Source: Pseudomonas fluorescens (lineage in GTDB: Bacteria; Pseudomonadota; Gammaproteobacteria; Pseudomonadales; Pseudomonadaceae). From it: a stretch of 64,000 nt of DNA. A model generated the notes under the pieces. It was not told the DNA's origin. It saw nothing but the letters and a program-made list of their open reading frames with translations, and made no database searches. A program made the position numbers and the translations under genes. Numbering within the stretch: position 1 is the stretch's first letter; every line of letters begins with the position of its first letter. Positions 37,384-45,788 of this stretch are shown piece after piece. Location of the stretch: the NCBI RefSeq assembly GCF_902497745.1, contig NZ_CABVHJ010000001.1, forward strand, positions 521,854 through 585,853. Direction: 5' to 3'.

Positions 37384-37474
37384 CCTGTGGGAGCGAGCCT
37401 GCTCGCGAAAGCGTCCTGCCAGTCACTTCAATGCTTAATGACACTCCGCCTTCGCGAGCAGGCTCGCTCCCACA
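37384..37474. repeat. REP doublet (REPIN), long form
   Basis: CCTGTGGGAGCGAGCCTGCT and TCGCGAGCAGGCTCGCTCCC around about 45 bp, immediately 3' of gltP. Confidence 0.9.
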
Positions 37475-37503
37475 AAAAAGCCAATCTCCACAGGGTTCAG
37501 CAA

Positions 37504-38835
37504 TCAGTTCTTGGAAATTTCGCCTGCTGGCAGTTTTTCCTTGCTGCGCCAGTGCGGCAGGGAGTTCCAGTAGCGCTCGCCCTTGGCATCGTCGTACATG
37601 CCTTCCCAACGTGCGATAACCAATACCGCCAAGGCATTACCAATCACGTTCAGCGCAGTACGGGCCATGTCCATAATGCGGTCGACACCAGCGATGAACG
37701 CCAGACCTTCCAGCGGGATACCGACGCTGCCCAGGGTCGCCAGCAGCACCACGAAGGACACGCCCGGTACACCGGCGATGCCTTTGGAGGTAACCATCAG
37801 GGTCAGGACCAGCAGCAGCTGCTGGCTGATCGACAGGTCGATGCCGTACAGCTGAGCGATGAAGATCGCGGCGATGGACTGGTACAGGGTCGAACCGTCG
37901 AGGTTGAACGAGTAACCGGTCGGCACCACGAAGCTGCAGATGGCTTTCGGCGCGCCGTAGGCTTCCATCTTTTCGATCACGCGTGGCAGCACGGTTTCCG
38001 ACGAGGCAGTGGAGTAGGCCAGTACCAGCTCATCCTTGAAGATGCGCATCAGCTTGAACACCGAGAAACCGAACATCTTGGCGATCAGGCCCAGCACCAC
38101 AAAGGCGAAGAAGGCGATGGCGAAATAAACCAGGATTACCAGTTTGGCCAGCGGCAGCAGCGAGGCGAAGCCGAAGTTGGCCACGGTCACCGCGATCAGG
38201 GCGAACACGCCGATAGGCGCGTAGTTCATGATCATGTGGGTGACTTTGAACATGCTTTCCGAGACGCCCTGGAACATCTTCACCAGCGGCTCGCGCAGGT
38301 CCGACTGCAGGCTCGACAGACCGAGACCGAACAGCACGGAGAAGAAGATGATCGGCAGCATTTCGCCGCGGGCCATGGCCGCGAAGATATTCGACGGGAT
38401 CAGGTTGAGGATGGTCTCGATGAACGCGTGTTCATGTTGTACTTCGGCAGCGGTTGCCTGGTACTTCGAGATGTCGACCGTACCCAGGGTGCTCATGTCG
38501 ATGCCGGTGCCGGGGTGGAACACGTTGGCTAGCACGAGGCCGACTACGATGGCGATGGTAGTGACGATCTCGAAATAGATGATCGTCTTCAGGCCAATCC
38601 GGCCGAGCTTCTTGGCGTCGCCCACGCCGGCGATGCCGACGATCAGGGAAGAAATGACGATCGGGATCACGATCATCTTGATCAGACGGATAAAGATATC
38701 GCCTGCCGGTTGCAGGACGTTGCTGATCCACCAGGCTTTCTCGGCACTGAAGTGGTTGAGCAACGCACCAATTGCAATACCCAAAACCAGACCGATGAGG
38801 ATCTGCCAGGCGAGGCTAATTTTTGCCTTCTTCAT
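37504..38835 (-). CDS. gltP: Glutamate/aspartate:H+ (dicarboxylate/amino acid:cation) symporter
   Basis: Inner-membrane DAACS carrier of 443 residues (start MKKAKISLAWQILIGLVLGI). Signature regions are LIKMIVIPIVISSLIVGIAG, the serine-rich re-entrant loop AYSTASSETVLPRVIEKMEA, NLDGSTLYQSIAAIFIAQ and SKGIAGVPGVSFVVLLATL. It matches PA5479 by position. The longer open frame upstream to 38991 is not supported by the family start. A terminator on the same strand 130 nt upstream suggests leader attenuation or a separate small RNA. Confidence 0.93.
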   Translation of the reverse strand: MKKAKISLAWQILIGLVLGIAIGALLNHFSAEKAWWISNVLQPAGDIFIRLIKMIVIPIVISSLIVGIAGVGDAKKLGRIGLKTIIYFEIVTTIAIVVGLVLANVFHPGTGIDMSTLGTVDISKYQATAAEVQHEHAFIETILNLIPSNIFAAMARGEMLPIIFFSVLFGLGLSSLQSDLREPLVKMFQGVSESMFKVTHMIMNYAPIGVFALIAVTVANFGFASLLPLAKLVILVYFAIAFFAFVVLGLIAKMFGFSVFKLMRIFKDELVLAYSTASSETVLPRVIEKMEAYGAPKAICSFVVPTGYSFNLDGSTLYQSIAAIFIAQLYGIDLSISQQLLLVLTLMVTSKGIAGVPGVSFVVLLATLGSVGIPLEGLAFIAGVDRIMDMARTALNVIGNALAVLVIARWEGMYDDAKGERYWNSLPHWRSKEKLPAGEISKN

Positions 38836-38964
38836 TATCTTTACCCTTACTTGCGTTTGACTCAGGCACATGCAGGAACTGGAACGCTCTTTAGCGGAAA
38901 AGTCTGTGCATCTGCCTCCGTATAAGGTGCCCCGAAGCGCGTGATTACGGCTCTTCGGCAGGCG

Positions 38965-39000
38965 AAAAAAGGCGCAACTATTCCGATGCAAGGTTGCGCC
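38965..39000 (-). terminator. Intrinsic terminator pointing toward gltP
   Basis: On the minus strand, GGCGCAAC and GTTGCGCC (plus positions 38993-39000 and 38971-38978) form an 8-bp stem followed by TTTTTT (plus A-run 38965-38970). It would stop transcription about 130 nt before the gltP start codon. Confidence 0.7.
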
Positions 39001-39025
39001 GTCTAATGCCGTAAACGCCTACCCT

Positions 39026-39051
39026 ATGCCGAATCGGCATGAGCTTTTTTT
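39026..39051 (+). terminator. Intrinsic terminator on the plus strand, antisense to the gltP leader
   Basis: ATGCCGA and TCGGCAT pair around one base (39026-39040), followed closely by a seven-T run (39045-39051). Confidence 0.6.
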
Positions 39052-39537
39052 ATTGAAACTGGCGTCCCAACCGGTTCGATTGTGACATTTCGGCCGGCAT
39101 AAGTGCCGTGAACCGGCCATCACAGAGCAGGTTGATTATTTTTTGAACGAGAAAAATCGACAAAAATTTTGGGAAAATGCCTACGTGGCAAGACTAGAAG
39201 TCCTACTGTTCAAGCGGTTTTTTTGTCGATATACGGTCGCCAGGAAACACCGCGTAATGTTTTCGCGCGCAGTGTCAGCGATAAAAACAGCGAGCTGGAC
39301 GCTCTGGATCAATGTTTTGTCTGATTGAAAGCTCAGCGCAAGTCCGTCGAACCGCTGTGGGTCGGCGAACCTGCGGCGCAGCTTTTACCCTGACCCGGCC
39401 CTTGCGCAGGCACTCCCTGTACCCGTAGGTCACTCCGACCCTGCAACAGTCAGAACGTCCCGGCCCCCTGGTCATGCGCCGGCCTTCCTCAGGTTGGCGC
39501 AATGGAAAGCAGCAGGGCTGCTGCCTTCATGTTCAGA

Positions 39538-40002
39538 TCAGTACCACTTCGGATCTTTCTTCAGGGTTTCCATCAAAAGATCCTGCATGCCCTGGTCGGG
39601 TTTGCCGAGGAAACGGTAGGTGGCATGGCGCGTTGGCGACTTGTCAGCTGGCAGTCCCTCGGGCACATCAACGAGCATGGCGTAAGCATCTTTCTTGTCG
39701 AAACTGAACGCGACGATCAAGCGGTGGTTAAGGCACTTGTCTGCGGATTCGCAGAGCGGGCCGACCAGATACTGGTCGCCATCTTCAGTCACGGCATTCA
39801 TTTGTTGGTCAGGCGTGCCGGACAGGTTCATCACCCATTCCGGCAGGCGCTCTTCCTTCTTCACCACGCCTTCCCAGGTTTCCCGGTATTGCGGGTCGGA
39901 ACTCAACAGTTCGTTGACCCGCGTCTGGCCGTCATTGGCCGCCATCGCCATGGCACTACCGCCCAGAAGCAGGGCGGCTGCCAGTGTCTTCAAAGCACTC
40001 AT
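39538..40002 (-). CDS. Ivy-like inhibitor of vertebrate lysozyme
   Basis: A 154-residue exported protein. The signal peptide ends at AMAMA (residue 21). The mature part resembles the Ivy family (PF08816): EGVVKKEERLPEWVMNLSGT, a loop with two cysteines CESADKCLNHRL in the place of the Ivy CKPHDC inhibitory loop, and the C-terminal YRFLGKPDQGMQDLLMETLK. It probably protects periplasmic peptidoglycan from C-type lysozyme. The loop differs from the classical sequence, so inhibition strength is uncertain. It corresponds to PA5481 upstream of algB. Confidence 0.75.
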   Translation of the reverse strand: MSALKTLAAALLLGGSAMAMAANDGQTRVNELLSSDPQYRETWEGVVKKEERLPEWVMNLSGTPDQQMNAVTEDGDQYLVGPLCESADKCLNHRLIVAFSFDKKDAYAMLVDVPEGLPADKSPTRHATYRFLGKPDQGMQDLLMETLKKDPKWY

Positions 40003-40004
40003 CG

Positions 40005-40238
<234 letters not shown>

Positions 40239-40242
40239 TCAG

Positions 40243-40527
40243 TCAGAAAACCCAACGCTCTTCACGTGGCAGTTGATCGAGCGGCTGTGCCTGATCGACA
40301 TCCATCATGCGCATCGAGGCGCTTTCGGCCTGGCTGCTGCTGACGGCGCTGAAGTGCGTTTGTGTGCTGTGCTGGATCGAGATCAGCGGCTCAACCTGCT
40401 GGCTGTTTTCCCAGCGCAGGTATTGCTGGCAGACGATCAGGGTGATCAACAGCGCAAGTACGCCAAACAGGCCTTGCTGGATATGCAGTGGCGAGATACG
40501 CACTTGGGCGGCACGTTGGCGAGTCAT
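40243..40527 (-). CDS. Small single-span protein of unknown function
   Basis: A 94-residue protein with a basic N-terminus, one predicted span (about 17-35, QQGLFGVLALLITLIVCQQY) and a polar, glutamine-rich tail ending LPREERWVF. It occupies the place of PA5482 next to algB and is co-directional with the DUF1328 and ivy-like genes, so an envelope role is likely. I do not recognise a family. Confidence 0.65.
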   Translation of the reverse strand: MTRQRAAQVRISPLHIQQGLFGVLALLITLIVCQQYLRWENSQQVEPLISIQHSTQTHFSAVSSSQAESASMRMMDVDQAQPLDQLPREERWVF

Positions 40528-40678
40528 CCTGGGTTCCTCACTCTTATTCGGTTGGGGCAGTTCTTATCTGCCCGGGCTGAATGAGGTATTGCAGCCTGCA
40601 TGCCAGTTTTTTCAATGGAAAATATTCAATAAAATCAACGTGTTATAAGAGTGGCGAAAAGAGATAGCGACGCATCCT

Positions 40679-40721
40679 GCACGATGGGTCATCTGGGATC
40701 GTGCGCAATGCACGATTTTTT
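40679..40721 (+). promoter_or_regulatory. Competing hairpins with terminator upstream of algB
   Basis: GCACGAT (40679-40685), ATCGTGC (40698-40704) and GCACGAT (40710-40716) follow in order, then TTTTT (40717-40721). The middle segment can pair with either neighbour; the second pairing makes an intrinsic terminator and the first would prevent it. This sits 234 nt before the algB start in the 427-bp gap 40528-40954. A 23-codon frame with AGGAGA upstream starts at 40741. No other gene is seen in the gap. Confidence 0.5.
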
Positions 40722-40954
40722 CGTAGGAGATTTCATTCTTATGGAATTGAGAGCAGGGCGCAGATGTCAGAAAAGTACGCAGGGAATGCCCTGCAAATCG
40801 GAATTTGTTTAAAAAACCAACAAAATCAACGTATTGGCCGTAAAGGCAGGGAAGAGCTACCCTCCTATGGCTGGCATCGTTCAGAATCAACCATGCAACT
40901 TGCCCGATTTTTCCGGGACTAACCCAAGACCAATCACTATGGAGCGTAGGAAAA

Positions 40955-42301
40955 ATGGAATCTGCCACTGAGCATCAAGGCCGCATTCTGCTGGTGGACG
41001 ACGAATCCGCCATCCTGCGTACTTTCCGTTATTGCCTTGAAGACGAGGGCTATACGGTGGCCACCGCCAACAGCGCGGCCCAGGCTGAGGCGCTGTTGCA
41101 ACGTCAGGTTTTCGATCTGTGCTTCCTTGATTTGCGTCTGGGCGAAGACAACGGGCTCGACGTGCTGGCGCAAATGCGTATTCAGGCGCCATGGATGCGC
41201 GTGGTGATTGTGACCGCGCATTCGGCCGTCGATACTGCCGTGGATGCGATCCAGGCCGGCGCTGCTGATTATCTGGTCAAGCCATGCAGCCCGGATCAGT
41301 TGCGTCTGGCCACCGCCAAGCAACTGGAAGTGCGCCAACTGTCGGCGCGCCTCGAAGCGCTTGAAGGCGAGATCCGCAAACCGAAGGACGGCCTCGATTC
41401 CCACAGCCCGGCGATGAAAGTGGTACTGGAAACGGCTCGCCAGGTTGCCAGCACCGACGCCAACATCCTTATCCTTGGCGAGTCCGGCACCGGTAAAGGC
41501 GAGCTGGCGCGGGCGATTCACGGCTGGAGCAAACGCGAGAAGAAATCCTGCGTAACCATCAACTGCCCGTCGCTGACGGCGGAATTGATGGAAAGCGAGC
41601 TGTTCGGTCACAGCCGTGGCGCCTTTACCGGGGCCAGCGAAAGCACGTTGGGTCGGGTCAATCAAGCAGATGGCGGCACGCTGTTTCTCGACGAGATCGG
41701 CGATTTTCCCCTGACCTTGCAACCCAAGTTGCTGCGTTTCATTCAGGACAAGGAATACGAGCGGGTAGGCGATCCGGTCACCCGTCGCGCCGACGTACGC
41801 ATTTTGGCGGCCACCAACCTCAATCTCGAAGACATGGTTCGTGACGGTCGTTTCCGTGAAGATCTGCTCTATCGTCTGAACGTTATCACCCTGCACCTGC
41901 CACCACTGCGTGAACGTGCCGAGGACATCCTGACTCTGGCCGACCGTTTTCTCGCGCGCTTCGTCAAAGAGTACGCACGCCCGGCAAGGGGCTTCAGCGA
42001 CGAGGCACGTGAAGCACTGCTCGGCTACCGCTGGCCGGGCAACATTCGCGAGCTGCGCAATGTGGTCGAGCGGGCGAGCATCATCTGCCCGCAGGACCGC
42101 GTGGAAATCAGCCACCTCGGCATGGCCGAGCAACCCGCCAACAACGCCCCTCGCGTCGGCGCGGCGCTGAGTCTCGACGAGTTGGAAAAAGCCCACATCG
42201 GCGCGGTTCTCGCCACCGCCGGCACGCTGGATCAGGCGGCGAAAACCCTCGGCATCGACGCTTCGACCCTGTACCGCAAGCGCAAGCAGTACAACCTGTG
42301 A
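40955..42301 (+). CDS. algB: NtrC-family response regulator AlgB
   Basis: Activates alginate genes in P. aeruginosa as partner of KinB. The 448 residues comprise a receiver domain with phospho-acceptor Asp59 (FDLCFLDLRLG). The AAA+ sigma-54-type domain has Walker A LGESGTGKGELARAIHG, GAFTGA loop (SRGAFTGASE) and ATNLNLEDMVRDGRFREDLL. A Fis-type helix-turn-helix closes it (LDQAAKTLGIDASTLYRKRK). The GAFTGA loop is kept, although AlgB is known to act without strict sigma-54 dependence. kinB follows 10 nt later. Confidence 0.95.
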   Translation: MESATEHQGRILLVDDESAILRTFRYCLEDEGYTVATANSAAQAEALLQRQVFDLCFLDLRLGEDNGLDVLAQMRIQAPWMRVVIVTAHSAVDTAVDAIQAGAADYLVKPCSPDQLRLATAKQLEVRQLSARLEALEGEIRKPKDGLDSHSPAMKVVLETARQVASTDANILILGESGTGKGELARAIHGWSKREKKSCVTINCPSLTAELMESELFGHSRGAFTGASESTLGRVNQADGGTLFLDEIGDFPLTLQPKLLRFIQDKEYERVGDPVTRRADVRILAATNLNLEDMVRDGRFREDLLYRLNVITLHLPPLRERAEDILTLADRFLARFVKEYARPARGFSDEAREALLGYRWPGNIRELRNVVERASIICPQDRVEISHLGMAEQPANNAPRVGAALSLDELEKAHIGAVLATAGTLDQAAKTLGIDASTLYRKRKQYNL

Positions 42302-42311
42302 GTGCCGGGCG

Positions 42312-44102
42312 ATGAAACTGGCGATGAAGTTGCGGACCCGCTTGTTCCTGAGCATTTCCGCGCTGATCACAGTGGCCTTGCTCGGGCTGCTGCTCGGGCT
42401 GGTCAGCGTGATGCAGATGGCCGGTACTCAAGAAGCTTTGGTGCGCAGCAACTTCGTCACTCTGGATCTGGGGCTCAAGTTGCGGCAGACGCTGGGTGAT
42501 CAGCTGATCATCATGCTCGCGGAAAAGCCTGATCCCGTGGCGTTCGAAGCGTCGAAACAGCATTACTTCGAGTTGCTGGATCAAGGCATTGCCCAAGAGC
42601 GAGAGGGCGATGGCCGGCCATACGGCTTCAGTCGGGCAAGAGCGGATTATCTGAGCTTCCTGGAAGCTTTCGATTTGTCCCGTGACCCGGCCAGTTCGAT
42701 GAGCAGCAGCGCCGACTTTCGAGAGCGCTTCAACACGCTGCGTAACGGGCTGATCACCGAACACAAGCATGCGCTGGACAACATCAACGCGGTACAGCGT
42801 GAGGCGCGTGACCGTGCCTTGTTGATCGCGGGTCTGCTGGGATTTGTCGGATTGGCGGTGCTGATCATCGGTTTCATCACGGCCCACGGCATTGCCCGGC
42901 GTTTTGGCGCGCCGATCGAGGCTCTGGCGAAAGCGGCGGACAATATCGGCCAAGGCAATTTTGAAGTAACCCTGCCGATTTCCTCGGCGATGGAGATGAA
43001 TCTGCTGACCAAGCGCTTCGGCCTGATGGCTGAAGCGCTGCGTGAGCATCAGGCGACCAACGTCGATGAATTGCTCGCGGGCCAGCAACGCTTGCAGGCG
43101 GTGCTCGACAGCATCGATGACGGCTTGCTGATGATCGATCGTCAGGGGAATCTGGAGCACCTCAATCCCGTCGCCCAGCGGCAGTTGGGTTGGGACGATG
43201 ATCGTCTCGGCCAGGGATTGGGTACGGCGCTTGGGCGGCCCGAGCTGGATGCGCAACTGCAACTGGTCTTGCGCGGCGGCACGCTGGAGCGGGCGCCGGA
43301 AGACTTGAGCATCGAGGTCGATGGCGAATCACGCCTGCTGACCTACAGCCTGACGCCCGTCAGCCACACGCAAGGTCATATCCTCGGCGCTGTGATGGTC
43401 TTGCACGATGTCACCGAGCAGCGCGCCTTTGAGCGGGTGCGCAGTGAATTCGTCTTGCGCGCCTCCCATGAGCTGCGCACGCCGGTCACCGGCATGCACA
43501 TGGCGTTCGGTTTATTCCGTGAGCGGGCGAAGTTTCCGGCGGAGTCGCGCGAGGCGGATCTGCTCGACACGGTGAACGAGGAAATGCAGCGCCTGATGCA
43601 GTTGATCAACGACTTGCTTAACTTTTCGCGTTATCAGAACGGTCTGCAGAAACTCACGCTGGCGCCGTGCTCCATCGAAGATTTGCTGGAGCAGGCGCAA
43701 TTGCGTTTTGCCGATTCGGCGGCAGCCAAGGGCATCGCCCTGAATGTCGAAGTACAGGCGCCGCTGCCACGTTTGCAGGCCGATCAGGCGCAGCTCGATC
43801 GCGTACTCGACAACCTCATCGACAACGCCCTGCGCCATACCGCCCGTGACGGTCAGATCCGCTTGCAGGCGCGTCGGCATGGTGAGCGGGTGATCATCAG
43901 TGTTGAAGACAATGGCGAAGGTATTGCTTACGGCCAGCAGGGGCGGATCTTCGAGCCATTCGTACAGGTCGGGCGCAAGAAGGGCGGCGCCGGACTGGGT
44001 CTGGCGCTGTGCAAGGAAATCGTCCAGCTGCATGGCGGGCGGATGGGAGTCTATTCGAGGCCGGGGCAGGGCACGCAGTTCTATATGGCGCTCGCCGTCT
44101 AG
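42312..44102 (+). CDS. kinB: Sensor histidine kinase KinB
   Basis: Inner-membrane kinase/phosphatase for AlgB. In 596 residues: span 1 (10-36), periplasmic sensor about 37-165, span 2 (170-190), HAMP, a PAS domain (about 255-370: AVLDSIDDGLLMIDRQGNLE), then the phospho-acceptor His386 in RASHELRTPVTGM. The catalytic domain follows with the N box DNLIDNALRHTARD, the G1 box VEDNGEGIAYGQQGRIFEPF and the G2 box GGAGLGLALCKEIVQLHGG. A second ATG four codons in (MKLRTRLFLS) is an equally good start. The 3' end overlaps the convergent EAL gene by 4 nt. Confidence 0.95.
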   Translation: MKLAMKLRTRLFLSISALITVALLGLLLGLVSVMQMAGTQEALVRSNFVTLDLGLKLRQTLGDQLIIMLAEKPDPVAFEASKQHYFELLDQGIAQEREGDGRPYGFSRARADYLSFLEAFDLSRDPASSMSSSADFRERFNTLRNGLITEHKHALDNINAVQREARDRALLIAGLLGFVGLAVLIIGFITAHGIARRFGAPIEALAKAADNIGQGNFEVTLPISSAMEMNLLTKRFGLMAEALREHQATNVDELLAGQQRLQAVLDSIDDGLLMIDRQGNLEHLNPVAQRQLGWDDDRLGQGLGTALGRPELDAQLQLVLRGGTLERAPEDLSIEVDGESRLLTYSLTPVSHTQGHILGAVMVLHDVTEQRAFERVRSEFVLRASHELRTPVTGMHMAFGLFRERAKFPAESREADLLDTVNEEMQRLMQLINDLLNFSRYQNGLQKLTLAPCSIEDLLEQAQLRFADSAAAKGIALNVEVQAPLPRLQADQAQLDRVLDNLIDNALRHTARDGQIRLQARRHGERVIISVEDNGEGIAYGQQGRIFEPFVQVGRKKGGAGLGLALCKEIVQLHGGRMGVYSRPGQGTQFYMALAV

Positions 44103-45715
44103 GCTTCATCATCCATACGGCGCCCGGCAAGGCGTCGCCCGCGCGTAATCAGCTCAATGAACTGCACTGCGCTCAGGGCATGGGCGAACAACCAGCCCTG
44201 GCCGAACTTGACGCCTTCGCTGCTGAGCAACTGGGCCTGTGATTCCAGTTCGATGCCTTCGGCAATCACCTTCAGATCCAGTGCCTGGGCCATGTGAATG
44301 ATGTGCGGGGCGACGCCGCTGCTCGCTGCGTCATGGCCGAGGGCGTCGATAAAGGCCTTGTCGATTTTCAGGCAGTCGACCGGCAGAGTTTGCAGGTAGG
44401 CGAGGCTGCAATAGCCAGTGCCGAAATCGTCGATCAACACTTGATGGCCAACATCGCGCAGCGCTTGCAGGTTTTCCCGCGCCACCACCACATCAATCAA
44501 GCCACGCTCGGTGACTTCGAAGGCAATCTGCCGTGCGGCCACCCGGTGCAGTGTAAGCAGCCGCGCCATGACTTGGCCGATGCGCGGCACCATCACGTCG
44601 CAGGCCGCAAGGTTGACCGAGATGTACAACTGCGGATTGGCGCGCAGTAACTGGCCCAGTTGCTCCAGCAGGCGCTGCAGAACGAAGTCGGTCATCTGGC
44701 GGATTTGCCCAGTGTTTTCTGCCATGGGGATAAACAGATCGGGGCTGGTCAGCGTGCCATCCGGGCGGCGCCAGCGCAGCAATGCTTCGGCGCCGACGCA
44801 GTTGCGACTGTCGAGATCGAAGATCGGCTGATAGAGCACTTGCAACTCGCCTCGACGAATCGCGCCGTGAAGTTCCGCGTCCAGCGACTGGCGCTGGCGC
44901 ACCAGCAGGAAAACGAAGAACCCCAGAAATGCGCCGAGCAGCACACACGCCGGGATCATCCACCACCAGATAGCAGGAATATGCATACCGGTTCTGGGTG
45001 TTATCAGTACCAGCTGATATTCCGGGTTGTCGGTGGGCATGCGGTAGATCAGCCGGGTTTGCGTGACTTGCAAGGCATCGCGGCTTTTCGGTGGCCAGTG
45101 TTCCGTGGGCGGCCAGGCTTGCGCCATGCCGAGCACCGGGATGGCGCGGGTGCCGTGATCGAGTACCACCAGCAGGCTGCTCCCGGGAGAGAGATCAACC
45201 ATGTCGGTCAGGTGCCCGCGCGAGGTGGCCACGCGGAAGTTGCCGCGCCCGAGCATCAGGGCTGCGCGGTTTTCATCCGGTTCAGTGGTGGTGTTCAGCC
45301 AATAGCTGTAAGTCGGGCCTTTGATGTCCGGCGCGCGGACAACCGACAGGCCTTCCTGACGCGGACGGTTGGAGCAGATCCGCGAGGCGTCCATATAAGC
45401 CGCTTCGTAGACGAAGCGATAGTTGAAGGTGACTTGCTGCAAGGTGGCGATCATTTCATCGTCACAACTGCGCAACGGCTGCGCTTCGAGATCGTCGAGA
45501 CTTTCGCGCAACTGGCCGAACAATTGTTCGAGGCGGGCGAGGAAACGCTCGCCTTGCGCGTTCATTTCCTGGCTTTCGCTTTGCTCGACCTGACGCATCG
45601 CCACGAACATACCGCCGGCGATCAGCAGGCTGGCACTGAGGACAGCCGCGATCATCGCCAAAAACCAGGGGCGATAAAACCAGCTACGCAGCGTCTCTCG
45701 GGTAGCAACCATCAT
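44099..45715 (-). CDS. Membrane-bound c-di-GMP phosphodiesterase (CSS-motif sensor plus EAL)
   Basis: A 538-residue protein: span 1 (18-40), a periplasmic CSS-type domain (about 41-245) with Cys84 and Cys114, span 2 (247-273), then an EAL domain. The catalytic EAL triplet is Glu300-Ala-Leu (CVGAEALLRW). Metal and catalytic residues follow in SVNLAACD, IAFEVTERGL, LIDDFGTGYCSLAYLQTLPV and VIAEGIELESQAQLL, so it should be an active phosphodiesterase. In PdeC/PdeN-type homologs the periplasmic cysteines respond to Dsb redox state; dsbA lies 4 kb away. It is absent from this place in P. aeruginosa (inserted between kinB and ampDh2). Confidence 0.9.
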   Translation of the reverse strand: MMVATRETLRSWFYRPWFLAMIAAVLSASLLIAGGMFVAMRQVEQSESQEMNAQGERFLARLEQLFGQLRESLDDLEAQPLRSCDDEMIATLQQVTFNYRFVYEAAYMDASRICSNRPRQEGLSVVRAPDIKGPTYSYWLNTTTEPDENRAALMLGRGNFRVATSRGHLTDMVDLSPGSSLLVVLDHGTRAIPVLGMAQAWPPTEHWPPKSRDALQVTQTRLIYRMPTDNPEYQLVLITPRTGMHIPAIWWWMIPACVLLGAFLGFFVFLLVRQRQSLDAELHGAIRRGELQVLYQPIFDLDSRNCVGAEALLRWRRPDGTLTSPDLFIPMAENTGQIRQMTDFVLQRLLEQLGQLLRANPQLYISVNLAACDVMVPRIGQVMARLLTLHRVAARQIAFEVTERGLIDVVVARENLQALRDVGHQVLIDDFGTGYCSLAYLQTLPVDCLKIDKAFIDALGHDAASSGVAPHIIHMAQALDLKVIAEGIELESQAQLLSSEGVKFGQGWLFAHALSAVQFIELITRGRRLAGRRMDDEA

Positions 45716-45788
45716 GGAATATCCGAAGAATTACCAATGAGTTATAGCTGCTGATTGCGATTTCGCCCTGACCGTCGGGCGGGCGTCA

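Larger units (their letters stand above)
38836..39537. other. 700-bp intergenic region with opposed terminators, no convincing gene
   Basis: The gap between gltP and the ivy-like gene is AT-rich. It holds a minus-strand terminator (38965-39000), a plus-strand terminator (39026-39051), a GGCCGG/CCGGCC inverted repeat near 39092-39118 and an imperfect GCAGCAG/CTGCTGC hairpin near 39507-39522. A 61-codon frame at 39143-39328 has no recognisable protein features. Small RNAs are plausible but unproven. Confidence 0.45.

Noticed and set aside
39143..39328. 61-codon ORF upstream of the ivy-like gene
   Set aside because: No ribosome site, no recognisable protein features and an AT-rich intergenic setting.
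40701..40922. 73-codon ORF upstream of algB
   Set aside because: Begins inside the terminator hairpin, and composition is unlike a Pseudomonas protein; the region reads better as a leader.
44099..44102. Possible kinB truncation at the overlap with the EAL gene
   Set aside because: KinB is full length (596 residues) with all kinase boxes; the 4-nt tail-to-tail overlap is normal.
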